Positions 24,967-32,536 of a DNA stretch of 32,536 nt are shown piece by piece. A program made the translations under genes and the position numbers. Numbering within the stretch: position 1 is the stretch's first letter; every line of letters begins with the position of its first letter. The stretch covers positions 1 through 32,536 of the forward strand of contig JAUCMV010000033.1 in assembly GCA_030435675.1 (NCBI GenBank). The letters are read 5' to 3'. The stretch is from Steinernema hermaphroditum. Lineage: Eukaryota; Nematoda; Chromadorea; Rhabditida; Steinernematidae. Under the pieces are notes generated by a model, which saw nothing but the letters and a program-made list of their open reading frames with translations, was not told where the DNA came from and did not search any database.

Positions 24967-26101
24967 GAGTTCAAAAAAATAAACGTACCCCTCATTGACA
25001 TTGTTGATCCGTCGATGAAGCGTGCTTCTGGACAAAATCGTAATTCGCAGCTTTCCTAGAAGAGGTCCGTGCTGAGGGATTTTCAGTCGGTTCAATAGGT
25101 GATGGGCGAAAGCATGCATGAAGACCACTACCCTCACAACCTCAATCTGAGCTCATTTTGTTTTCATATTCTTCTTAGACAAAGTCCAACCAAAGGCATA
25201 TTGTAGTAGAGACCAAATCGCTGTCGAGCCAAAAGAGGGAACATGACGTTGCGGAAGCAAACTCTCTTTTGATCCAAGGAAATGAGTTCGTGCGGTGCGT
25301 GTTTAGAGAAGGCCTTCCAGGTGGCACCGAAGTATCGATCTTGGTAGCCAGTGGAGTGCTGAATATAGTTTTGCAACTTCAAAAACAATAATGAGCGAAT
25401 CTACCGTTTCCCACCACACAATGTCGACGTCGTCGTTGAAGGTTCCATTAATGAACTGTGATGCAAAGAGGTTTATGAAGTGCAGAAGTGGTGGTACATG
25501 TTAACTGACGCGTCCAGCTTGAACAGAATCGTCGGTCTTTCGTAGATAATGTCACAGTTTTTTGTCAGTAACTGCATATTCGCTACTAGATTCGAAATTT
25601 GTGAGTTCGTGGCCCCTGAAAATGCAAGTTGGAAACATAATTTCCGGTTTAGGGCTTGTTAGCTAGCAAGGCAAAATAGCATACACTGAAACACCGTATC
25701 CCTGAACATCCAAATTTAGGTTTCGCCTTTTTCGATTTTCTTTGTATTGCTTTTTTGAGAATAAGTTCTCAGGAAATCAGAAGATGTATGAGATCGGTGG
25801 AAACTTGATTTGGAATCTAATCTTGAGCGTCTGGAGAAATAGAAAAAATGTGCCTACTGGTCACACTTTCAGGTCTCGCAAGATGTATTGTTCTATGTCC
25901 TCTAAATGTCACATCTCCCAGAAGCACTCTAATGAAATCGTCTTGTGATGATCAAAGGTCAGAATTGTGCGAAAATTCAGACGAAATTCATCGTTATTCC
26001 AGAATCAACTTCCTGGAAGAAAAACAAATTAAGTCCGACAGTCTAGCAGGCGACATTATATTTTTGGAAACGGAAATTTTTATCACCCTTTGAGGGGCTG
26101 T

Positions 26102-26137
26102 AATCAAGCACCTACCAACTCTGCAGATAACTCTCTT
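26102..26137 (+). repeat. Duplicated fragment of an EOGT exon-intron border
   Basis: About 31 bp starting ATCAAGCACCTACCAACT recurs at 26407-26438 with a single-base difference. The second copy spans the donor end of EOGT exon 26416-26623, so the first is an exon-edge fragment copied into the neighbouring intron. Confidence 0.75.
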
Positions 26138-27355
26138 TTATCCCCTTCACATAATTTTGGTGACTCTCACAAATATTCAAGATGAATGTTGATAAGATGG
26201 TAAAAAAACCTTTAAATGTCCAAATAGCTCACAATTTCCGTTTCCAGCCTCGCCCCCTTTCCCATCACATGAAAGAAAATATCGCCGTTCGGGAAGCCAC
26301 TCGGGGAAAACAAGCGTAATGGCGACAGCACCGACGGTCGCTCAGCTTTGCTTGTAAAAACGATATTCGATAGTTCTCGCCTCGGCAGAAACGTGAAACT
26401 TATGCCATCAAGCACCTACCAACTCCTGCAGATAACTCTTCTCATCGGAGCGCTTCCGGAGTAGCTCCTTGTCGAACGAATCACAGTCACCTCCGACTTC
26501 TCCCTCGTGGATCACATCGTCGCGATACCTTTTCGATCGTTTTGCGTTCAAACTCTTGAAATCGAAGAGGATGTTACGACCACGACAAAAGCGTAGGTGG
26601 TCGGTGCATTCAGAAAGGCGCCACTCTATGAAGGGTATGATGCGTGTCCAAGGTGGCAGAATACCTCTCTATTCGAAGAGCAAATAGGCTGCATGGATTC
26701 CATTCGTTGGCGCACATATCCGAAATCTGCTTGATCGAAGAAAGCGTTCATCTGATCTTCTTTTGTTCGAGCGCTAGGCCTGAAGAGAGCAGAAGAGTTT
26801 AAGCAACTGGCATACAAGTGACTGGGTTTCTACCATCTACTGGGCTTGTGGCATCTAAGTCGATCCTTCGGAGTAGCTGTTCTCAAATGAACAGCCCTTC
26901 TCGTATCCCCAGCATTTCTTTCCTGATGATTCAATGAGCTGAAATAAACCGTAATTCCGACGTGGGACAGAGCGAAAAAAATGCATTTATATTTATTTTT
27001 GTACAAAATTTCACCCATAATTATATGCTCTTAAAAGGAGGGATCCAGCAATCCTTCAACTGTAAACCTTTTCCTATAAAAACAATGTGTTTTGGTGACA
27101 ATAGTAACATCGGAAACAAGCCTAAAGTGGTTCTACGTTAGAAAAAGATCCAAGCGTTCTTCGGATTCATTCAGTTTATTGCTGTGTTTTTCTTAGTCGA
27201 TGTATCATCTTTTTTCGTTAATCAAGGACCAGAGGGAGAAGGTGTATTTGACTTCGATTGAACTTACATCTGGTAGAAGAGAAAGAATCCTTGAATGCAT
27301 TAACAAAACCTAAGCATCCTAGAAAAAGTTGTATCCGGAAACACCATATCCACAT

Positions 27356-27971
27356 CTTCCGGCACTCTGCAACGAAAACGACAACCGTCACACAGTGAAG
27401 ATAGCAACACGGCGGTCATCAATTAAACATAAGGGCACCGACGTCGTCATCGTTACTGCCCAAGAGATAACGGACTGAGAAACGCCGCCATGAGAATACC
27501 GTTTTACTGGATGTGTGATTGAATAGCGATGCAAAGTTTCTTTTTTATTCAAGGACATCTTTAAGCATTACCGGTATTAACATTAACACCCTTGGTGGTC
27601 GATTTGTACAATAGAGACACCAGGAAACCCGTAATTATATCACCATTGGTTCAGTGCAGTCTTGCCCGTTTTGTCGGTCCGCTTCCATGGTTCGGCTCAC
27701 ATATTATTTTCATACCTGAAATAACTAAATCTAAAGCAGGTTGTTTGTGTAATCGATCTGCATGATGCTTCTGCGTATCTGGAAACTGGATGCTTAAAAT
27801 AACACCTCCCAATTCACCAACGCAATGTCAAGCCGGAAGATTAACAGGAAACTATTAGTGCGCTAGCGCTGAAGTAGTGTTGAACGCCATTTCCCCTCCC
27901 TAATGTCTCAAAAGTGGAGCTGAGGAGCTGCTTCACTCATTGCGCTAACTATTTGCTATACAGCTGACTAA
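27356..27971. other. Divergent intergenic region between EOGT 5' end and the globin gene
   Basis: About 615 bp between two divergently oriented start codons, probably holding both promoters. On the minus strand a TTCGTTGCAG acceptor precedes the EOGT ATG; on the plus strand CTATACAG precedes the globin ATG. No other coding sequence is supported. Confidence 0.5.
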
Positions 27972-28798
27972 ATGTATCGCATACTTTGCCGCAGTCAAGA
28001 CACGAACCATATTTCCACCCCTACAATAGAGCCACCTACCGTTAAGCGTGTAGAATACCAAAACGGTTCAACGCGGTCTACACCAACCTGCAAACGCAAC
28101 GCCGACATCGCCCAGGTCGTGGATCCTACAGGTAAGTTCTGGTTGTTTGGCTGTTAATACGGTGCGCTACGCGCAGTTGACAAACCGAAAAGATTGGTGA
28201 TATCTATCGCTACAGTTGCAAAGATCTACGCGCAAACGAACAGATTGACCGAACGCCAGAGAGAAATCATCAAGAGACGTTTACAAAAATGGAGCAACAG
28301 GCGATTCCCAATGCGCTGAATATACTCATTCGGTAGGTTAAAGTACATGACTGGTTAGCATACCCTCTCAGACTCTTCTCTGACTACCCTAACTACAAGA
28401 ACATTTGGCCCCAATTCCGTGCTATTCCCGATAGCGCGTTAATGTACGCGCCAGAACTTCGCAGACACGCACAGGTCTACATGACCGGTCTGAGGACCAT
28501 CATAGACGCCATGGACGACGATGCAAAGCTTACAGCTTCCCTAAAGCGGATCGCCAAAGCGCACATCAAATGGAACATTCACAAGTCTCATCTTATGGTA
28601 GAAGTAGTCATTATGGTTCTAAGCACCTAAGACCGTAAATTCCAGCACATGGTGGAACCAGTCGTTCAAGTTGTGCGCGAAACTAACGGCGGCCTTCTCA
28701 CTGACGAAATGAAGCATGCTTGGATAACACTTTACGATGTCATTGCTAATCTAATCGACATCTACAGAGTCATTGAGCAGGCTGAACGACGCAGATAG
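27972..28798 (+). CDS. Nematode globin, four exons, one apparent 1-nt frameshift
   Basis: Haem-binding globin fold; nematode globins act in oxygen binding, redox chemistry or sensing. Exons are 27972-28131, 28177-28332, 28372-28597 and 28646-28798. A Ser/Thr/Pro-rich N-terminal extension of about 60 residues precedes the core: LTERQREIIKRR (helix A), RLFSDYPNYKNIWPQF, LRRHAQVYMTGL (candidate distal His), RIAKAHIKWNIHKSHL (proximal His in helix F) and a C-terminal helix ending at TAG. Exon 2 is 1 nt short for its phases: after KRRLQK the frame must shift at the run of five A at 28285-28289, where six would restore it. A homopolymer sequencing error is as likely as a real null allele. The start follows CTATACAG, a possible SL acceptor. 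It ends 92 bp from the convergent SAC3/GANP gene. Confidence 0.87.
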
Positions 28799-28890
28799 AT
28801 CAACACCCTTACCGTTATAATTTCCAACAACAGAGTCGCCCATTGATTTGTCATACCGATTCTGACCTGTAAAAATGTTTGCGATGAATG

Positions 28891-31732
28891 TTAAAACGAA
28901 GGTATTTTACCTGATGAAGGTTGCAAGACTTTGTTCTCCTTGTGAGATCCATTTCCGAGCTTGCTGATAACAACTCCGTTCGAGGATGCTGCAGGTTCAT
29001 TGAAAGGAGGGGCGTAAAACATGCTCGGTTTGAAGGGCTTCATGCAGTTCCTCTCATTCCCAAACTTGAACTCTGGAAGGGCCGGCAGGCTGAGTCTGCT
29101 TTCTCTCAGCATCCGTTGTCTATGAGCCCATTCCCTCCAGTGCACAGCAATTTCTCTTATCAGGGGCTTGTTCATCGCATTCTCTTCAGCCGTCCTGCGT
29201 CGGACCTACAAACTTCGATAAAGAGATTCTACTAGGAACCATTCTATTACAATTTCATCTAATATCTTGGTAGCACCAGCAGGGTCAGCATAAAACGGTC
29301 CCCGTAGCCCAGCTCAACGGGTTGCTCGAACTGGATCCCACGGTTCATATTTTCAAAGTATGTGCCAAAGCGGTCCCATCTCCGTTTTCTAGCGAGTGAA
29401 GTCAGCATACGATTCAAAGAAGAAGTACTGACCTTGTGATAAGAATCCGCTCGCTAATTTCCCTGAGATCATTTAAAACATCCACCACATCGTGCTTGAA
29501 GATAGAAGAACAGATCTGATCTATTTGAACAGAAACCACTTCTTCAATAAACTTATTGTTGACAGTGGGCACTACATCCAACACGACGGTAGAAGAACAG
29601 ATTTCATCTATCTGTCCAGAAACCACTTCCTCAATCAACTTATTGGCGACAGGGGAAACTACATCCAGTACGAACTTCTCTTTTCTTTCCTTGTGTGCAA
29701 CACTAAATAGCACATTTATTAACGTATTTAGAGAACAAGCTCCTACCAAATTGTTATTTCACTGGCAGTGGCTACGACAGTGTCCGTGGCCGATTCAAAG
29801 CATTTCGAAAACATTGCTGTGCTAAGTTCTTCAATCAGCTTTTCTCGCTGTTGCTTAGCCTGTTCGATCTTTTCGGCTCTTTCGCGCAGCTTCTTCTCAA
29901 TCGTCTCCTTGATCTGAGCCTCTCTGAGATAAATCGACCATTTAACATACAGATAAGTGATTTCAAACTTACTTCTTCGCTGCCTCAATCTCTTTTTCCT
30001 TAGCCACTCGAGCAGCTTCCTCCGCTTTTTGCTTAGCGGCCCTCTCGTCAGCCGCCTTAGCCATCAGCAACCTTTCCTTCTCTTGCTCGTCCTTAGAAAC
30101 GAGAAACGTAGCCGTAGTTGGTAGACAATAACACTTACAGCCTTCTGCTTCGCGGTAGTGAACGAGAACGTAGGCTTCACAAAACTGAATGTCTTGGACG
30201 CAGTTGACACTTCATTCTGAGAAGGTTTCGGCTTTAGTTGCTCGCCATTGAACAAGTACGACAGTGGCTTCGGAGCTGTGTCCCCTTTTTTAATAGGGTT
30301 GAAGGAGAACCCTGTTTGGAACTTAAATGACGTCAGCGCTTGCGGCTCCCTCTTTGGAGGCTCTGCGCCTTTGGAAGTACCGGCACCAAAGAAATTCAAC
30401 GGAGAACGAGCAGGAGCGTCGGTTGGCGAAGGCGGAGCGCTGCTCTGTAGACGAGCGAAGGCGTCTTCGAGGACAGGATCGTTCACATAGCGACTGGTCT
30501 TGCTGTCGAATGAGTCCGTTACCACTTGTGTGCGAACGTTCACAGGCACATCCGATCCACTGAGAATTGCGAGTAGGGACTCGGTGGTCATTCCATCGAT
30601 CCATACAGTCTTCTTCAGGACTTGGGCGGGAATGTCCACGTCTTTTCGAATTTCGATGTTTGGCGGACTGTCGCCAAGCAATGAAAGGCCGAACAGCGAT
30701 ATAAACTCTACAGCACCATTTTCATCGTCAAATGCCAAGACATTGGTGAGCGACGACAATGGGTACTGAAACAGAAGATGTAAAGCTGGTTGAAACAGTT
30801 CGTATTACCTTTCTTGCATAAGCAGATGTTATGCTTATTATCGCGTTTGCTCTGACTTCAAAAAAGAAACGGTGTAGAAGGCATGCCTAATATAGGTGGA
30901 TATTAGCTTTTTTTCCCCAAGAAACAGCGATACCTCTAGATACGTTCCTTCACACCAGATGAGTCGGAAGAACTTGACATAGTTATTTGTGTTGAAGGCC
31001 AAAAAGACTTGTACTGCCCACTTCAACGGTTGGGACTCACGCACCTCAGACCTCAGAGTATACATCTGTTGAAGGATGTTAGAGTCTCTGATGTTCAGAA
31101 GGACGTCATAACAGCGGAATTCGGCCTCCGACGGCAGAAAAATGTTCTTCTTAGCGAGGTCCTCATACATGTGCCGTAGACTTTGCAGGCATTTTGAGAG
31201 ATTCTCGGTGTTCATCTTCTGATCGAACGCGCCAGGCTCCACCTCGCAGAACTGATGAGCAGCATAGATGTGAATTCTGCAACACTTCTCCAGGATGTCT
31301 ACAGCGACATGGCTTATAATCTTCTGCTGCGTGAGTTCTTTCCGCACTGCTCGCGTCCTGTTCCACGAAGTCATACCACTGCGCAGCTTCATGGGACGAA
31401 ACATGTCCGCTGGCCATTGTTTGAAGGATGTAGTTCATGGAGGCTTGCAAAGCGGAAGCTGATCGGAGCTCGTGGGGCAACGGGTGTTCTTGATCGGCTG
31501 CACTACGACTGTACTCTGTTATGAACTTTGCAAAATCCGGATTGCCCGAGGCATCGCACTCGTAGGAGTGCACCGCATTTTGAACAATGCGGCGGTAACG
31601 CTCCTTTTCCGAACAGTAGCTGTCACAAGTCCCCTAAATTGCCAGACTGCTCTAGTAATAGATCTTGCATCTTGATCTTAATACCTCAACCACTGCAGCG
31701 TAAACGTCGTTGCCCAGTTCTTCCTTGCGTAC
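28891..31732 (-). CDS. SAC3/GANP (MCM3AP-like) mRNA export scaffold, 3' part
   Basis: SAC3/GANP is the scaffold of the TREX-2 complex that couples transcription to mRNA export at nuclear pores. Exons are 31685-31732, 30934-31633, 30809-30886, 30139-30765, 29973-30091, 29747-29923, 29433-29702, 29277-29388 and 28891-29205, about 815 residues. The SAC3 domain comes first: GTCDSYCSEKERY, EYSRSAADQEHPLPHELR, WNRTRAVRKELTQQ, CLQSLRHMYEDL, ACLLHRFFFE. A Phe-containing linker (NFFGAG, TGFSFNP, SYLFNG), a Glu/Lys/Arg coiled coil and a duplicated 27-residue mot follow. Exon 30934-31633 is 2 nt short: WYDFVWNRTR is broken at about 31364-31368, where GTGTGG would be expected and GTGG is found. This may be a sequence error. 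Upstream exons should lie right of 31732 or beyond the window. The donor at 29276 (GTGCTA) is weak. Confidence 0.9.
29504..29671 (-). repeat. Tandem 81-bp coding duplication in SAC3/GANP
   Basis: Two 27-codon units (29591-29671 and 29504-29584), separated by two codons, share the pattern VLDVV..V.NK.IEEVVS.QID.ICSS. The nucleotide match is also clear, so the duplication is fairly young. It lies just C-terminal to the coiled coil. Confidence 0.9.
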
Positions 31733-31916
31733 CTACTGACAAGGGAAGTGTCAAACATGGCCCCCGCCGATTTAGCTGAAATTTGGTGCACGAGTAGGTC
31801 TTACCGAGAGTAGTAACCGCCCAAAAAATCAGCGGCCCATACCGGGTAGATTTCGAGAAAAATGTACTTCTAAATTTGCTATTGTGGTTATGTTGTTCTA
31901 ATACAGGCGTAGTGAA

Positions 31917-31990
31917 AGCGTACAGTTGGTCGAGGGGTAACACTCCAGAACCACGTATTTTGGTTCCGGGTTCGAATCCCAGTGGAAACA
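31917..31990 (+). pseudogene. tRNA-like sequence with perfect B box
   Basis: GGTTCGAATCC at about 31969-31979 is a perfect pol III B box/T-loop. An A-box-like GTTGGTCGAGGGGTAA lies upstream at a tRNA-like distance, and a possible anticodon stem CCAGAA/TTTTGG encloses a 7-nt loop. A run of eight T follows the sequence. I cannot pair an acceptor stem, so a decayed tRNA or tRNA-derived repeat is likelier than a working gene. Confidence 0.45.
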
Positions 31991-32269
31991 GTTTTTTTTA
32001 TTTTTGCTTTCCTTGTTTCTCTGGGTGTAAATTTAAGTTTTCACAGTTTTCCCGATTCGAAAATATGTTATTGTTGAAATGCAAAGATAACAGATGACCA
32101 AATCGCAACACTGAAATCCACAGCGCTACAGAAAGCGGCTAAGCAAGGTGTCCTGATCACCTTGTCAAAGTATTGGCAGCCGTCGATTACACTGCGATTA
32201 AAACTGACCTCATGATGATCATGATCAACCTTCTGTAAAAACGTATAATAGTATGACAAAGCCAGTGCT

Positions 32270-32360
32270 TGGTCCGTGTCTCAATAGTTCATTGGTAACC
32301 GGGTTTACCATCTTGCTTGACAGATGGTAAACCCGGGTTCGATTCCCATCGGGGGTCGTA
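32270..32360 (+). pseudogene. tRNA-like sequence with long central hairpin
   Basis: A perfect B box GGTTCGATTCC lies at about 32336-32346, an A-box-like TAGTTCATTGGTAA at 32285-32298, and a TTTTT follows. Between the boxes a 13-bp perfect stem (GGGTTTACCATCT with its complement) closes an 8-nt loop; four further pairs form beyond a bulge. The stem is too long for an ordinary anticodon arm and no acceptor stem pairs, so this is a tRNA-derived or pol III-like element rather than a standard tRNA. Confidence 0.45.
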
Positions 32361-32480
32361 ATTTTTCATTCATTTTATTATTTCTATCTAACTGCCTTTT
32401 GCTGCATTTTGTCACAAAAAAATGAGAAAATCACGAATCAATTTTTTTCGCATCCATATTTCATGTCTTTAAGCATACTA

Positions 32481-32536
32481 TTGGGTTGGTAAGTTGAAAA
32501 TGCACCATTTTTGATTCGCGTCTATTTTCGCACTGT
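32481..32536. mobile_element. End of a second mariner-like copy, cut by the window edge
   Basis: The same 32-bp inverted repeat starts right after a TA at 32479-32480 and continues 24 bp further. All 56 bp are identical to the right end of the element at 21618-22886 read on the other strand. Only this end is visible. Confidence 0.85.

Larger units (their letters stand above)
21096..27355 (-). pseudogene. eogt: EOGT (EGF-domain O-GlcNAc transferase, GT61) gene with disabling lesions
   Basis: EOGT is the ER-lumen enzyme that adds O-GlcNAc to EGF repeats of secreted proteins. Exons seen: 27268-27355 (start, signal peptide MWIWCFRIQLFLGCLGFVNA), 26841-26938 (KKCWGYEKGC), 26665-26779 (QADFGY), 26416-26623 ([13 protein letters not shown]), 25405-25615 (VNMYHHFC), 25191-25358 (KRVCFRN, RFGLYYN), 24989-25146 (ITILSRST), 23167-23225, 22998-23117 ([18 protein letters not shown]), 21227-21416 (YNCDDEHCY, KFTNYSFD) and 21096-21179. 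The second is out of phase with the first, so an exon between them is missing or unseen. Lesions: TAG at 26855-26857; a 1-nt deletion near 25481 inside HHFCDF; two extra Gs at the donor near 24988. The last four exons are open and well conserved. The C-terminus, AGAEL, is not a KDEL-type retrieval signal. A sequencing problem is less likely because of the substitution-type stop. Confidence 0.87.
31733..32480. other. Region upstream of the visible SAC3/GANP exons
   Basis: No SAC3/GANP N-terminal exon could be recognised here, so this is probably a long intron or the gene's upstream flank. It contains two sequences with perfect pol III B boxes, each followed by a T run, and ends at a mariner-like element. 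Confidence 0.4.

Overview
The window looks like nuclear DNA of a nematode, probably rhabditid-like; I cannot name the species. Genes are compact and cut by many tiny introns (mostly 41-50 nt) with TTTCAG-type acceptors. Several start codons lie directly behind an isolated TTTCAG acceptor, as expected for spliced-leader trans-splicing. The gene set also fits: LIN-54, a PNC-1 nicotinamidase with an EF-hand, a nematode-style globin, a SAC3/GANP protein and EOGT.

Layout. 1-2550: no convincing gene; a long C/G homopolymer tract (1165-1279) and a tRNA-like relic (1748-1818, minus). 2551-4399 (plus): fossil of nicotinamide phosphoribosyltransferase (NAMPT) with introns still recognisable but stops and frameshifts throughout. 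4905-6190 (minus): intact nicotinamidase pnc-1, tail to tail with it. 6191-9022: no confident gene. 9023-10802 (minus): intact six-exon gene for a Ser/Thr-Pro-rich protein I do not recognise. 10803-14182: GC-rich, then AT-rich DNA, with one weak two-exon candidate. 14183-18206 (minus): two genes in the same direction, an unusual RING-finger/Ras-like fusion followed by lin-54, spaced like an operon. 18207-21095: no confident gene. 21096-27355 (minus): decayed EOGT gene; one intron holds a 1269-bp mariner-like element and another holds an intact antisense gene for a four-span membrane protein (23559-24966, plus). 27972-28798 (plus): globin with one apparent 1-nt frameshift. 28891-31732 (minus): 3' part of a SAC3/GANP gene with one apparent 2-nt frameshift. 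31733-32536: two tRNA-like sequences and the end of a second copy of the mariner-like element.

How it fits together. NAMPT and PNC-1 are alternative first steps for recycling nicotinamide into NAD. A dead NAMPT about 500 bp from an intact nicotinamidase looks like a record of replacing one route with the other. LIN-54 is the DNA-binding subunit of the DREAM/MuvB complex; its upstream neighbour joins a ubiquitin-ligase-type RING to a Ras-like domain that lacks the G3 motif. The exon models for pnc-1, the S/TP-rich gene, the RING-Ras gene, lin-54 and the four-span gene keep reading frame across every junction, so the lesions in NAMPT and EOGT are unlikely to reflect generally poor sequence.
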